This document shows positions 10,610 to 25,383 of a stretch of 64,000 nt of DNA, piece by piece. The notes below the pieces were generated by a model. The model saw nothing but the letters and a program-made list of their open reading frames with translations. It did no database searches and was not told where the DNA came from. The position numbers and the translations under genes are program-made. Each line of letters starts with the position of its first letter. Within the stretch, counting starts at the first letter, position 1. This DNA is from Stercorarius parasiticus (lineage: Eukaryota; Chordata; Aves; Charadriiformes; Stercorariidae). The DNA lies in assembly GCA_013396915.1 (NCBI GenBank), contig VWZL01001286.1, positions 1-64,000 on the forward strand, given 5' to 3'.

Positions 10610-12838
10610 ATTTTTAAAAATTTTTTTAAGACATAAGCACTTGGGAAAATGGCCTCTGGGGAAAGATTCCCAGCTCGGATGCAGCCAGGGCACAGCTGAA
10701 ACTCTTTGCCCCTCCAGCATCCTCCGTGGTGGGCGAGCACCCGGCAGGGCTCAGTGGCCCAGCTGATGGGGACCAGCACAGGTAGCCCTGTGGCCACAGG
10801 CGCTTTGACCCGGGCAGGTGAGGGTTTGCCTGAATTAAATTTTGGCCGTGTGGTTTTCAGTTTTCTGGTTGAGGCTTCTCAGCCCTGGCTGTGACGGCAT
10901 CCTATCTCTGGGCTGATCGCTTGAGCGATTCCATCTGCGGTTTGCCCTGCTCGGGCTCCCTCCCAGCCCGCAGGAAACCTGCTGCCTGCAGATTGCCAGG
11001 ACAGGGCCCCCAAACGCCGGGAACCCCAGGTGGGGCACCCCACTCTTGGGATTCATCCCTTGCAGGCACGGGGTGGGGGTGTCTGGCTCCCTCCCCAGCT
11101 GCACCACCTTGCCCGTACCCCAAAAAGGGTCAATTCTTGGCCCAGCTTGTGCTCCCCAATTTGCTCTGGAGCTAATTAAGCCTCTCAGAGGGAGTTAACT
11201 CACTTTTGGAGGGCAGTAGAGTGATGCAGACCAAGAGGGGTCCAAGTGATGGGGAAGGTGGGTGTGGGGTGGCTTTGGGGTACCCAGCTCTCGGACACGG
11301 CAAAGGTGTGTCCAGGGGACAGATCCCGGCTCGTCTCCTCTTCCCGTGGCAGCTGGGTCCAGAAGCATTTTGCCTTTATTCCTTTTCCCTCTTCTTTTTC
11401 CTCTTTGATCTCCTCCCTGATAAAGTTGTGCCCAAGTTTTCAGAGCGCTGGTGGGCTTCAAGCTAATCTCTTGGTAACACGGAGAACTGTAAAGGTCATC
11501 CATCACCCACAAGCACTACAGCCACCGAGTTTTTAAATACAGCATCCTTCCAAAAAGGCTCTGTGTTTGCTCCTGGTACCCGGGCAGGCTTTGGAACAGC
11601 ACTAGCTGCTTACACGGTGATAAGAAAACCCCTCTTGCCTCCTCAAATCATCTGGCAACCTTCGAATTATCCCGACGAAGCCCAGGTGGATAACGAGAGG
11701 TGCCTGCTGGACCAGTGTCCCTGCAGATGCTTTACTGGGGGGACGCTGTGGGGTCTGCAGAGAAGCTCCCACCTTTTTTGGGTCTCGGCAGCCATTATCC
11801 CTGGTGTCCTCAAGAGCCCAAGGAGGTTTTTGATTTCTTCTTTGGCTGGGGAGTCGTTTGAGGGGCGAGGGTGATGGGGTCTTCTTCTACATCCAGAGCA
11901 CAGAGCAGGTCCCGGAAGGGATGAAGGCAGATCCCCTGGGTACCATGGGGAATTTGGGACACCCATCGCTTTGTCCAAGCAGACAAGAGGTGGCTTCAAA
12001 CCCATCCCATGGCACCCAGGGCTCCCGCCAGGGACGTCCCAGCCTCGTTAGTAGCTCTCGCCTTGGAGATACCCTTGGAGGCAGCCACGTCCTTGATGAG
12101 GCTCTAATTATCAAGCTAATTGGAGTAAGGGAGCTGTACAGAGAGTCCTAATTTACACTTCGCTGGTTCCCCACGCTCAATCCAGACAGAGGAGGGGAGC
12201 TGTGTCTTGCCTGGCTCAGGTGAGCGATGGAAAACAGGGACAGAGGGAGGGAGCGGTGGCGGGGGGAGGATGGAGGGTTTTAAGAGAAGGCTCCCGACAG
12301 CTTTCCAGGGCGCTTGAGTTTAAAACACACTTACCGAGGACAGAGAAAGGTCAGGGTTTCCTCCTCCTGCGCATTTATTTCAGTGCCAAGATGGGATTGA
12401 AGGTTTGAGAGCTGCCAGCTCCCTCCAAGCCAGAAGGGGAGGAGACCTGAGCATCCTCCGAGGCACCTGCTCCTGCATCTCTCTCAGTTCTGGAAGTCAA
12501 AACCCATGCTCTGAGGGCTGGCATTTTTTGGGTAATGCCCCGTGGCGGGGTGGGGGTGGGGTGCTGTTTGGTGGCAGGGGATGGTTTTACACCTTCTGCC
12601 ACCCCGCCTTGCTCCTTCCACCCAGGGTGAGATGACGTTTTAGGATGATTTAAGGAGAAAATAAGGCATGGGCAGGTCCAGTTGTTTGCCCAACCTTGTG
12701 CCAGCTTCATCTCCTTCAAAACTTTGATTTACATCACATCAGGGCCTCTAGTTATTTGTAACTAAAATAAAACAACCCGCACAACTCACTGCCTCAGGAA
12801 AGCAATAAAGATGAGACCTGGTAAACCATAGATGTAGG

Positions 12839-12880
12839 TATCTCATTATCTGTAGATAATTATCTGTAGATAATGAGATA
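12839..12880. repeat. 42-bp near-perfect palindrome
   Basis: The arm tatctcattatctgtagata is followed by its near inverse complement ending gataatgagata. Only the central letters of each ctgtag motif fail to pair. It is AT-rich and could extrude as a hairpin; no terminator or RNA role is implied. Confidence 0.7.
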
Positions 12881-15416
12881 TCCAAACCCCAGCAACAGTG
12901 GAGCGGGTATAAGTTCCCAAGGGACATAAAACATCACCTTCCCACCCAGAAGATGGGCAACAGCTACGTGCTGGCAGTGGAACTGCCGTTGTTTCTCTGC
13001 CCCGGACAGGGTGGTAGCAAACCAAGAGGGTTTTTCTCTGTTAAAACCGTCTCCTCAGCGAGCTGCTCTCCAAGGGACTTTGAAAACAGAATGAATCCTG
13101 TTCTCCAAGGGGGGGAGAAAACCAAAAATAACACGGCAGATGAATGAGCAGCACAAAGCACACTGCTGAGGCTCGAGTATGGTTTGGGAGCTGAAAACTC
13201 TCCAGCTCCACATCCCTGGCTTAAGTTATTGCTTCTGCATTCACACCCTGTTCCTCCGCTTAAAAAAATAATAAAGCCCTGGTGTTTCTTTTGTCTTTGT
13301 TTCCCAGTAAAGGAGGGAAAACCCTTGGGGAGGACACGGGGAGGGAGAGACCGAGCAGCCTCCGGGTCCTGACACTTCCACCCATCCCAGGTGACAGAGC
13401 TTGCAGTAAGATCATTGTACGGTCCTGCACCACACAGCCTCTCCCCTGCTTTATTCTTTTATTTCTCCAGCGCAAGCACAAAGCCACCACTTGGCAGTTG
13501 GAGAGGCAATGAATTAGGGTTCTTGACAGCTCCCTCCATGGAGGGGAGGCTTCCTGGAGCGGGGCTGGCAGCAGCCTGGCTGCATCCGTGATGGGATGAG
13601 GCTGCCAAGCACCGTGCCCAAAATCCTCCTGCTGGGATGTTCCCAGGCCATTCCCACCCCTCAGAGGGGCTCACAGGCTGATGAAACCCATCCAAGGCCT
13701 CATCAGGAGCTGAAGAAAATCACTCTTGCAACACACCCAGGGTGTGAAAGCCCGTGGCTCCAGTGCTGAAGCCCAGCAGCCATTCTGGCTTGGCCTTGGT
13801 GTGTTCGGATGCTTCAACCGTGGGATGTCCTGGGGCTGGGGCAGCCTCGGGGATGCTCCAGACACATTCCCTGCTCCTTTGTAGTGCAGGACATGGGCAT
13901 TGGGGTGGCTCACCTTCTCCCCTCCTGTGAGAAGGGAACAACCTCAAACCCAGCCACCCATTACATAGCCAAGGCAGCCCCATGGCACAGCATCTCCCCA
14001 GCACTGGGAGAAGGAGGAGCCTCCCAGGTCATGAGGAAAGGGTTTTCACAGGAATCCCACGCCCAGGAGCAGAGATCCCTGGTCTGGGGGTTCCCCTGTG
14101 CACTTCCCCTCCTTTTGCCACCTCCTCAACCTGCCCTTCCAGCCTGGAGGCACAGCCCCCTTGCCTGGGTTTGTTCCCTGGGCACCCAGCTCCCATCACT
14201 TCCAGGGACACCCCCAGGCTGTTTAGGAGGCAGAAGAGGGAAGCAGGCAGGGCAGGGAAACTACCTTGCTCAGCACTTCGTGATGACACCTGTGGTCTTG
14301 CAAAAGGCTTGGATGTGGCAAGAAGCGAGCCCAGGGAAGCTGCCGAGCTGCTCTCTGCTTTGGCTAGCAGCAGCCATGCAGATCCCAGCCATGGGGGCAC
14401 AAGGATGAGCACCCACATGTAGAAGCCAGGCCCATGCCCGAGCACCCCACACCTGCCTGGGCTCCAAAATCAAGTCAGGTCCCTCTGGGGGACCTGCTCC
14501 CACCACTCTCCCATGTACCAGCACGATGTCCCTCAGGGATGGCACCTGAGCTTGTCACCCAAAGCCCCCAGAGAGCAGGAAACCCCTCTCCTCCTCCCAT
14601 AGCAGGGAGCAGCCTGGCCAGCACAGCCTCCCAAAGCCCTGACCCCACAGCCAGGGAAAAACCCCTCCCCTCAGAGCTCAGTCCTTCACCCTGCCTCTCC
14701 TCTGCTGCACCCTATAAGTCAGCAGAGCCACCTCCCCATCCTCCCCTAGTGCTGCCCCCAGTACTGCGCCGGTCTTTTACCCCTCCTGTTTGGCCCTGTT
14801 TCCTAAGACCATGCAGGTGACACAGGGCAGAGCATCTCAGTGAGCCTTCACTGGCTGGCACGGCATTGGACTGCTCTGGTACCCAAGCCAGCCTGATTTA
14901 GGGCTGCCTGGGGCTGGGCAGGGACAATGGGTTGCAGGCTTTCCAGCTTTTTCTGGGGTAGCCGGACTCTCTGGCATAGCTGTGATGGCTGTACGCTTGC
15001 AAGAGCTTGCTGAGATTGGGGTGCCATCCCCTCCTGGCCCAGCTGCTGGCTGCGGAGTCCCCACGTCCCTGGGGACGGTGCTGCCCAGCCCCTTCCCTCT
15101 ACACCCCAGAGGGCTGTGGAGCCATAGCTGCCAGGGAGGCTGTCAATGAGCTAAGAAACTGCATCCTTTGAAGGTGCAGACCTTCGAAGGCTCTTCCAGC
15201 CATCGTCCCTTACCCCTCGGCACTCTCCACATCGGTGGTTTAGGGTCATGGCGATGCTTGAGAGCTGCCCTGGTGCCAGGCTCTCCACCAGAGAGAGCAG
15301 TGCGGAGACCTGGGCATCCTCCCACAGCAGCACCCATCCCCAGGGACCTGCTGTCCCAGAGGTGAATGGGCTCAGTTACTAGTGGCCACCAGTGGCCAGG
15401 CTGTGTGGGAGCCATG

Positions 15417-15600
15417 GGGTGCTGGGGGGTGGGGCTGTGAGATGCTGTGCAGTGGCCATGAGGTGCTGAGGAGGGGCTACGAGGTGCTGTGCAGTGGTTA
15501 CGGTGTGCTGTGGAGTGGCCATGGGCTGCTGTGCAGCAACTGTGGGGTGCTGAGGGGGGGCTATGAGGTGCTGTGCAGTGGCCATGGGGTGCTGTGCATA
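15417..15600. repeat. 21-bp minisatellite, about nine copies
   Basis: Units such as gaggtgctgtgcagtggccat repeat every 21 bp with substitutions. Because 21 is a multiple of three, all frames stay open and generate misleading open frames with a seven-residue repeat. Confidence 0.75.
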
Positions 15601-18600
15601 CCTCCCTTGGGCAAAGGAGCAGGGGGTTCCTCTCCATGGGATCCCCAAGGGATCGGGTGAGGACCGATTCCTATGGGATCCCCTGCTGGCTTCAGCCCCC
15701 CAGGCAGGGGAAGGACGAGGGGCAGGAGGGAGAGCACTCTGAGAGGCTGGAGGGGTCCCAGGAGGGCTGTGGGCTCCTGCTGCCAGCACCTAATGAGCAC
15801 CATGATGTAACTCAGGGTAAGCCTTGCAAGAGATCAGCCTGAGGAAGTTGCAGAGTCTTTGTTGAGTTTGTTTACCTCTTTTTTTTTTCTTTTTTTTTTT
15901 TCCCCACCCTGGTTGAGATCACCCGATTTGAACCTCAGGAACACGCGGACCTTCCTGCCCTTCTCCTCCCAGCCGTGGCTGAAGCTTGCCTGCCCGGCTC
16001 GTTCCCAAAGAGAAACCCTCGACCTCTCTGACGCTTTCCACGCTCTCAATAGCAACTGGGGGTTGCATTTCTGGCTAAACTTGTGGTTTGGCTGCCTCAG
16101 AAATGCCACCTATGGACTTGATGCGATGAGTAAGGAGGCAGCTCCGGCTTGCACGGCCCCTGCGCTTTTTTTGCTGTCGAAGGAGCTGGGAGAGGATGGG
16201 TGGACCAAGGGACTGGCCTCTCCGTGGAGCTGAACATCCTCCCTTTACCTGGACCAGACCCCATGACATGGCACAAAACATCCTCACCGAGAATAGAGGC
16301 AGGACTGCTGCCCAGTGCAAGGAGAAATGTGTTTTCAAGGGTCCAGAGTAAGCAGTTAGTTGCTTTCTCCATGGGGAATGGAGGATGGAGGTGGCCTCTG
16401 CCAGCCGGGCTGGAGGTTTTTCAGCTCCTTGCTGCCTTCAGGGCACCAGGGATGGTGATACCTCCTCTGGGAAGGCAGGCAGAGGGGCACGGAGGAGGTG
16501 GAAACATCTCTGGTGCTTCCCAGCCAGCAGCAGGATCACGAGTGCCTTCTGCACCCCAGCAACCCGGCTCACACGGCTGGGGCAAACAGGGGCTGGCACC
16601 TCACATGGAGCCACTCATCAGGAACCATGGGACACGGAGACCGAGGCAGAAGTTGATAGGGCAGAATACAGCCCCTGAGGGCTGACCAACAGCCTGGGCA
16701 TTACGCTTCCCAACCCAGGAGATGCTTCCCAGTGTCTCCAGACCATCCCAGACTCATCTGCCCTGTTCCCACCTCCAACCTGCCTTTGCCCATCTGCTCC
16801 TTTCCCTTCCACTGACAATAACTGGTGAGATTAGGGAGTGAAGATGACCAGGGACCGATCTGCCTGAAAGGACAGCTGACAATAGATATAAAAGAAAAAT
16901 TTCCAATGCCACCCAGTTCCCAACTCCGGTGCAGTCTGCAGCCAGCGCAGCAGACCCACAAGGTGGGACTTGTTAAATGGGTCAGGTTTGGAAGAGGTTT
17001 CCAGCAGCAAATGCCGAGGGTGCCGAATTGTTTCTGTGCCACAGGGGGTGGCACATATGCTGCTGCGTATCCCTAAAGGCCAGGAGTGGCTTGTTGATTT
17101 CTTTCTGCGTGGTTCCCAGTGTGAGAATGGCTAGGAGACTCCGTTCTCCATCAGTTATCTCTGATATCTGTGTGCTTGGGTGCTCACTGGGGACAGCCCG
17201 CATCTATGAACACATGTGCAGCTCCCACCCCCACCCGTGAGCTGCCTCCCACCCATCCAGCCTCCACAGGTATCCCATAGATACATCAAGGTGCTCCCAA
17301 AGTCTTTAAACCATTGTTGGTTCCCCCCCTGGCTGGAGTCAGAGGTGGGTTCCCCTCTCTGGGGTGTTCCCATGGCATTGCTGCCGTGTCTCCCACCTTT
17401 CTCTATCTGGTGTGGGAGGAAAGGCAGCCGCATGGCTTTGTGGTGAGTTTGGGCATTTTATTCTCCAGTTCTGCCCACAGAAACTGCTGTCTCAGGAGGG
17501 CTGGAAACCCTTCAAAGTCTTCTGCAAGGCTTCATAGCTCTGGGCTGGCTCCTGTCCCACTTTGGAGGTTGCTCTCTTTCCTCTAGGACAGAGCAGGGTG
17601 GTTTCTCCTCTTCCACTGGGAATCCTCAGCACGTAGCACTGATGGGGAAGAGGACACCAAGAGGGATGAAGGTTTTCTAGAGAAGAGCCAAGCTCAGCTG
17701 CTGCCAGCAGCACTGAGCCATGGGTCTGGAGGCCTCCCGAGAGCTGCTGCAGGAACCCCAAGGGCCAGGGTGGAGGGTGTCAGAGTGCAGCATCCAACAG
17801 GATCTATGGCTGCGGTGTTGGCCACCAAGACTCCAGAGCTCAGAGGCTTCTGCTGTGCTGGCAGGGAGGTCCCTCTCTTCGGGAGACAGTCTCTTCTTCT
17901 TCCTCCTGGCTGGTGCTGGGTCTCTCAGCTGGATTCTTACTCATTTGGTCCACTCACACTCCTACCACAGGGCTAGTTGTGAGCATCGCTGCTCCTGAGC
18001 GACAAAAACTGGTAAGATACAGCTGATAAAACCATCAGAGCTGGTGGGAAAGGGCTGCCTTCCTCCTGGTGGGACATCTTCAAGGAGCTCCATGCAGGAG
18101 GGGATGTCGCAGGAGACTAACTGGAGCTACACATTTTTCCTCTCCTGGGTGGTTTGGCTCGAGGTCTCACCAGAGGAGAGAGCAGTACCATCCCCTTTAT
18201 CTGCTGGGGTGGATTAGGGCTCGTCTCCTCCAGCCTGCAGAAACGCAGCTTAATTGCCAAGGTGGGACCAGGAAGAGGAGACTTCTGTTTACTCACATAG
18301 TTTCAAGGTGAATAACACACACGTAGCCTGGCTCTGCCTTGACTTCAGTGGGGCTGTTGAAGAGTGACACCTTTCTTTCCCAGCTCACCCAGCCCTTGGG
18401 TTGTCAGCATGGGTAGAAGGAGCTCTTTAGTGGAAGGACATGGGGCTTTCAACCCCCTTCTGCACCATGCCAGCTGGGGGCTGGTGGCCACAAAGCCCTC
18501 CTCGCCCTGCACAGTAGCTCTTTGTCCTTTTTTCCTCTCCCTCCCCCTTCGTTTTGGCACACAAGGAGCTGCTTTGATGCCCTCATGAGACAGATTTTCC

Positions 18601-20872
18601 ACCGATAACCGATCTTTGTGGTTGCTCCTGTGACTGGCTCCTACTGAGTCATTCCTCCCATGGGGTGAAATCCTGGTAGCTCCAGCTCCCTCCAGCCACC
18701 TTGGGAATGGGAATATCTTCCTTCCCTCATCTCCACCAGCAGCAAATAATCCTCCCCTGCTCCTGACCCCGCTCAGGGCTGCAAGCCCTGACCCAGGGCT
18801 TAGCCCACCTTTGGAAACGTGTCCAACTGCTGCTCTGTGTCTTGGACCAGGGTACCAGCATGGGTGAGCAGATGTGCCACCCACCTCACCGGTGGGTTTT
18901 TTTGCTCCCCAACCCAGAGCAGATGACCAAGGGAAAACATAAGACCTCGGCGGACAGAAGTTGCTTCTGCACTCCTTGTAGCACCCAGCAGAGTGAGCCA
19001 GTGATGGACCTTGTGTCCGGGGTGACTTTCTCTTACAGGATTTGCTTTCTGAAGCCATCCTCAGCCTTCCGCATCATGCTGCCCTTCAGCAAAGGGCTCC
19101 ACAGCTTAATGGTACGGAGAAGCATCTCTGGGTTGCTTTGAACCTGCTGGGTGCTGGATGTGCTGCTGGGTGCTGGATGTGTTTGATGGCCCTAGTTTTT
19201 ACACAAAAAAAGGCAGTGAGTAATCACCCCTCATTTATCTTTTCTGGACTCCTCATGATAATATGACAGACCTCAGTCATGTCTGGCCCTGGTATCTCTC
19301 TCACAGCCTGTTTCATCACCCTTTGCACAGAGTTTTCACAGAAGTGGGCAGGGGACTGTGGCTCTCCAAGGGCGTTTGCCACAGGGAGCTGCCAGGGGAA
19401 GGATGCTTGTGGGATTTGGGATGCCTCCCTTGTTTGCTGGGGGAATGCACAGGGTGTGGGGAGCCTTGTCTGGGAACATCTTGTGCTCTCCAGCTGCTGG
19501 TAATGGGAGGTGGGGATGGCTCCCGATGGTTATTGCCGTACGGGTGAGGTAAGCTGGATTACTGCAGGGAGGTTGGGAAACGGTCTAGACCCTCTTGCCC
19601 AGGCTGGGGCCATATTGCAGCAGGAGAATGAGCAGCTCCTCACAGAGGCCCCGGGCATGCAATTACTGCCCCGGCATGCTGAAACTCTTTATTGCCCTCA
19701 TAAAAGCCTTGTTTCACTCATTGGGCTAATGCGGTTTTTGGCTGGGGCCGTTACAGTTTCATAAAGGGACTCTCCCCAAGCTTTCTGCACCCTCTGCCCT
19801 TGCCATGGCTTCTGGTGGGGCTTGACTGCGAGAAGAAGAGCCAAGCTTTTTCTTCTCCTTCCCAAGGCAGCCTTCAAGACCATTTGCTCTGCAGTGAGAA
19901 TGAAGAAAATAATAATTAAAAAAAAGAAAAACAAAAAGGCCATTTTTTCCACCCTCTTTGTCTTGCCCCGAACCCATGGGTGGAGGGAGCTGTCAGAGCA
20001 GCGGTGCTCAGGGATTTGGCACAGTGGCTACCTGGCAAAATAGCAGCTGTCCTGTCCCATATATAGGACAGGGGGTGCCGCAGGATGTGGCCCCAGGGAG
20101 CCCACAGCCCACGCAGAGCCCAGGCAGCCCAGCCTGCCAAGCTGCTGGGGAGCTGGAGATGAACCTGAAGCCGTTCCTCGACTTGAGAGACAGCCAAGCT
20201 CTGTTGGCCAAGTGTCTTCTTTATTCCCTTCCAGGCTTTTTCCATGCCTGGGTGTATTTCCCCAGCGTGGAGTCAGGTGGAAAATTACTGGCGATGCTCC
20301 GGTGCCAGGTTCCTGCCCCAGTAGAGGTGAACTGAGGCTGCGCATTCAGCTGGGGAACTCCTCGCCATGGGATGCTGCTGGAGCTGAAATGCCTTGAAGC
20401 AGCAGCTAGATCATTTAAGAAAGGAAACAGAAAACTATTAAAACCAAATATATCAATTTTTGCTTAGAAATTCAGATCTGGAGAGATCTGTACATCACAG
20501 CCCATGGGAGAGGGGTTTTGCAGCCCAACGGCTGCTTCTCAGAAGTATCACAAGAAACTACAAATATACTCCAATTGGCACAAAGAAGCAGCTAAACTGA
20601 GACAAAAGGTGCCCCTGAGAACCCAACCAAGGGCCCTGCAAACAGCAACGGTAAAGAAATGCTTCAAAGCCGAGGAGCAAACAAGCTCTCAAGTTTCAAC
20701 TTGCAATGACGGGTTTTGCAAGAGGCTTTCCAAGTGAGCCCATGGCTGGTGTTCCTGCAGAGGAGAGTGTTTATATGCTGGGAAATAAAATACCCCACCC
20801 AGAGGGAGGAAGGCAGCATTGGCAGAGAGTTTGGGGTGATGGCAACCACTCAGGTTTGGTGCAATGATTAGA

Positions 20873-20892
20873 GGATGGATGGATGGATGGAT
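20873..20892. repeat. (GGAT)5 microsatellite
   Basis: Five perfect tandem GGAT units in intergenic DNA. Confidence 0.9.
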
Positions 20893-23800
20893 GACCAGGG
20901 AGCAAGCCCTGAAGATCACCTTCCTGCTAGCCAGGGCATGATTCACAGACCAAAAGCCTAGCCAGCCGAAATGTTGCTCCTCCAAGGACTCAGAGGGGAA
21001 CATTGCAATCCTCCTGTTATGGGAAACCCCTGATTTCAACATGCAAACCAAGAAGCCAAGACTTGGGCGTTGCTCTCAGTTTGGGTGCAGCAACCCCGCA
21101 ACCTGGGAGCATCCATCCCGGTGCGGTCCCCCGCGGGACTTGCACCTGCTTTCTTTGATGCCTCCCAACGCCTCTCTGCAGGCATTTTCCTCATTAGAAG
21201 GTGCAGCAGGGAAGGTGTGGGACACCCTTGGGCTCTTTGCAAGGTCTGAGACGATGCCTTTGGGCTCAGGGGTGCTCAACCGACCTGGTTCCCGTGCTGC
21301 AGGGCTGTGGGGTGGCGAGCCAGGACCAATGGGAGAGATGAAGAGCGCCCTGCTTATATCCAGGTCACTGGAAAATCTCCTTGGCTGGGACAGAAGCAGC
21401 ACACAGACATCACATACCTCGGAGGAAGAGAGCCCGGTCTCTCCCCTCTATTCCCACAGCTCTGCACCTCCAGCCTTCCTAGTTTTCTTCTGAAACTACC
21501 AGTTTTTGCTAGTATTTGTGAACAGTTTTTTGGAGGAGTTCACTCTTCCAGCCAGGAAGGGCAAGCCCAGGTGCTTGGTGCCCACAAAAAGAAAATATCT
21601 GTTTGGCAAACACAGCAGAGCCATTCATCACCTCCAAATCTCCTTCTTCCCACACAGCAATTTTCAATGCCTGGAGAGGAAAAAAAAACAAAACCAATGA
21701 GTGAAGCTCTTGGCTGTGCCCGCCATGCTGTTTCTGGATGTGGGCCCAAAGCTGGGGCTGTGGGACCTTCTCCAGTCTTGTACAGGAGAGGAGGTCCCAC
21801 GAGCCAACTGCTTTGAAGTTCAAGCCCTCCTTATCCATCCCTCTGTTTCTGGGATGGGGACTTTAGGGCTTACCTGCTGCTCCTGAAGTCCCCTCAGCAG
21901 AGCTTTTATTGCCAAAACCCTCAGTGAAGATGGCTGGAAATGAGGTGGTGATGGGACATGCCATGTTCCTGGTCCAGGATGGCTTTACCACCACAGGTAA
22001 TGGAGAGGGACGGCTGCTCAGGGCTTAGGGCTGAAATGACCCTCTGACCTGCATCTCCCCCTCATGGTACCCATGTCCTCATCATCTTACAGGTCATGGA
22101 AACGTGTTACAAGGAGGTTTACCCCCAGGGCTGAGCCCTCCCTTGCGGATATCCACTGCCATCTGATCTCCAGCAGCTGGATCAGCCCTTCCCACCCGAT
22201 GCCTTCAGGGAATCACAGCTTGGCCCTGACTCAGCATCTCTCCCTGGGTTGGGTGACTCCCCAGCCTCAGCTGGCAGCCAGCCTTGATGCCACTGAAGTC
22301 CCTGGGGACTTCCCAGGGCTGCCCCCACCGCGTCCAGCCCCACCAGGGTCGGAGCTGAACGAAAGCTGCCCACTGGGGCTGGGCAGCCTTTGAAAGGGCT
22401 CACATTGCATCATCCAGGCTTGGAGAAGCTGCCCCGATGACACCCAGGGATCTCCTCCTCCTTTTCTTGCTTCCTTATGACCTTTTCCTGCTTTGCCTGT
22501 TCTCCTTTGGTCCTGTTCGGCAGCCAGAAACGTGGAGACTATCCCAACCCCGTGTCCTCCAAGGCGCAGCTAAGCCAGCCCTGCAGCAGGATGAGTGACA
22601 TAATTGCACCTGTAAAAGCTGGAACCTGACTGTGATGTTCCCATCATCCAAGGTGAGATCCACACGTTAAGAGCACTCAAGAACGCCTGATCTCTAATTA
22701 CCTCCCCTATTTATTTATTATCTCTCTTTGCCATTGCACATCGCCTGCAGTTACACATTGCCTTTGATTTTCACAGCAATACAAACTCACCAGGTATTTT
22801 CTTGGTCAAGTACTTCGATTGCACCATCCCAATGAGAAGCTGCTGGAAAGATGTGCTGGAGAGATGTTCTGGAGAGGGCAAGTTTTGACCAGCCTTGGCT
22901 TCGCTCTTTGTTTCTGCCATTATATTCCTGACATGCTGCTGGTGTGTTCAGTGTCCCCATGGACGCACCCACAGGCTGATCCTCCCCACATCCCCATCAC
23001 AGTGGGCAGGCAGGATGCCTGCACTGGAGTTAACTGCAGTCTTGATAAGGAGCTGCGTGCAGGTCCTGGAAAGGTGTCACCTAGGGCTAAACAACGTGGG
23101 ACCATGGCTGGCTGGAAGGGCTGCTGTTTTGGTGCCCCATGAGGGTGTCGGGACACTTTGTGGGCACCCCAGCAAGCAACGAAGCAAAGCCGTGGGAGAT
23201 ACACTGAGGTCTGGCAGTGGAGCTGCAGCCACCTCTGCTCTTACCCATGGCTGATGGACAGCAGCTACCAACACCAGAAGCTTCATCCCTATCACCCCTG
23301 GGGACTTGGTCAGCCAGGCTGATGGTTTGAAAGCTGCTGGGGCACACTGATAATACGGCTTCGGAGATGCCTTTGACCTAAGAAATCAGGTGCAAAGCCT
23401 TGGAGAGATGGTGTACACCCAGCCCCTGGTCTCTGGCTGCTAAAACGTAAAGCAGAGCCCCTCCATGCCACCAGAAGGACACCAGGTGCACTCCTGGGCA
23501 CCATAACACCACGCAGGATGGGGACCTCCATGGACCAGATGCCAAGCTTTGTCCCCAGGCAGGCAATTAGTGGGCTGGGTTTTGCTTATGTTGCTTGGAG
23601 AAGCCTGGTGGTTCTGCAAGGCATGGCAGGTCCTGGGTTTTCCAGACCTTTCACCAGTTGGCCAGTGGTGTATGTAAATCCCAGCTCAGGGAAATCCTGG
23701 CTGAGCTCTCCCCATCTCCCCATTCTCCACAGTCACAAAACCCAGCACTTTCCCATCAAAGCGCTGCACTGGCAGAAAAGCTACACTCAGTGCGCGGTCC

Positions 23801-25383
23801 CATCTACTCTCCAGAAGGTGACTCCCATCTCAGGAGCCCACCTCGGCCTCTGTAGGACCTTTTAGCCCCAATAAGACCTTTCATCCCTGAGCAATGATGA
23901 TTTCTTTGGAGAAGGCTCCATTGCCCAGCGTAGCAGTGGCTGTCCCACTTCATGATATATTTCCCCCCTCCCCAACACCCTGCAGCAAGAGAGCAAAATT
24001 CCCCATATCTTTTGGTCCTCCTATCATGCCTCGGAGGCTTCCTGGATGGCCGGTCTGACCTCCTTGATGCTCCAAATATCTCCACATGTGCCAAGCCACG
24101 TGGGTCAGGAGGTGGCCTGGGGCTGGGTCACTGTGTCCTGCTGGCTTCATCTCTTGGGGATTTGGGATGGCCTGGGGAGGCAGAACAGGATTCCCTGTAG
24201 CCAACTCCATGGCTATACGGACCAAAGCTTGGAGACACCATCACAGCCTCCACATAGGATGGTCATAAGATAGTGCCTTCCCTAATATCCCCATCATCTT
24301 CCTCCCCCCCAAAAATTGTGGGCAGCACCTGGAGAACTTCTCTTCCAAGTCACCTGGGAACACATCTGGGTACCACCTGTGAGAAGCAGTTAGAAGTCCA
24401 TGAGCAAAAAGAAATCCCGGAGGAAAAATCAATAAACTGCTCCCAAACATGGTTTTAATCATCATTATTAATGCCAACTTTCATGGGAGGAAGGACAAAA
24501 GAGTTGGCCACAAGTGGCTGGCGAGGCTGGGGGAGCAGAGGTAGCTCTGATTTATCCGGTTAAGCAAGAGGCGTTCATGCCGGGAAATAAAATACTGGCG
24601 TTCTCCAGTTGTTTGCAGGGAGCAAAGATTAAGAAATGGATTGATTGTGCGAAACAGATGTTAACACATTTGTAACCCAAAAAAACCATGAAAAAATACC
24701 CCAAGCCCCCACATTCACGCAGTGACACCCAAACCATGAGCATAGGCAGGAGCTGGCAAGTTTCCCTGCCAGGAAGATGGCCATCAGCCACAGAAGCTGG
24801 GAGCAAACCTGCCTGCCTTAGAAACGCTCGCCTTTGCCTTCTGAATTTCAGGGGGCTCTTGCCCATGCCAGCTCATCCTGGGCGTAATTCCCCTTCCCCC
24901 CCCATCCTTTATCTGCAGCTTCCCCATCACCCCTGAGGCTGCTGCTTCCAAGCTCACACCACTGATCTGGATGGGTGGCTGCTCCTTATCGTCAGGGACC
25001 AAGGAGCATCGCTTCCCTTCCCCCTCCAGGGAGACATGCCGAGGGAGATAAGGATCCACTGGCTCCAGCGCTGGGATGGGGAGGGAAAGAGGGCCCCCCC
25101 CCAACCACACGACTGTCCCCCAAGGATGAAGTGTAGGAAACCCTCTGCCATCAGACACCCGCTCTGCCAGAGAGCCTGAGGGCACCTCATGCCGCAGCTA
25201 CCCACCTTACATGGCTGTTGGGCGCCCATCGCCTGGGCATGCCTACCAAGGCAGTCCCACAGCTCGTGGAAAGGTGAAAATGAGCATAAAATGGAATCAA
25301 ACCAACAGAGAAGGTACGAGAGGAGCGATGCACTTCACCAGTTGTTTCCAAAGACCCTTTTCTTAAGAGCTGAGGGGGAAGAG

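Larger units (their letters stand above)
10610..25383. other. Intergenic DNA between C15orf39 and PPCDC, no gene seen
   Basis: Many short GC-rich open frames run through this stretch, but none has a recognisable protein, linked splice sites or a promoter-like island. It contains an A/T homopolymer tract at its left end, a palindrome near 12.86 kb, a 21-bp minisatellite near 15.5 kb, a poly-T run near 15.89 kb, an A-rich run near 19.92 kb and a short GGAT repeat near 20.88 kb. Confidence 0.6.

Noticed and set aside
15143..15637. 164-codon minus-strand frame with a seven-residue repeat
   Set aside because: Produced by the 21-bp minisatellite, which keeps every frame open; there is no other coding signal.
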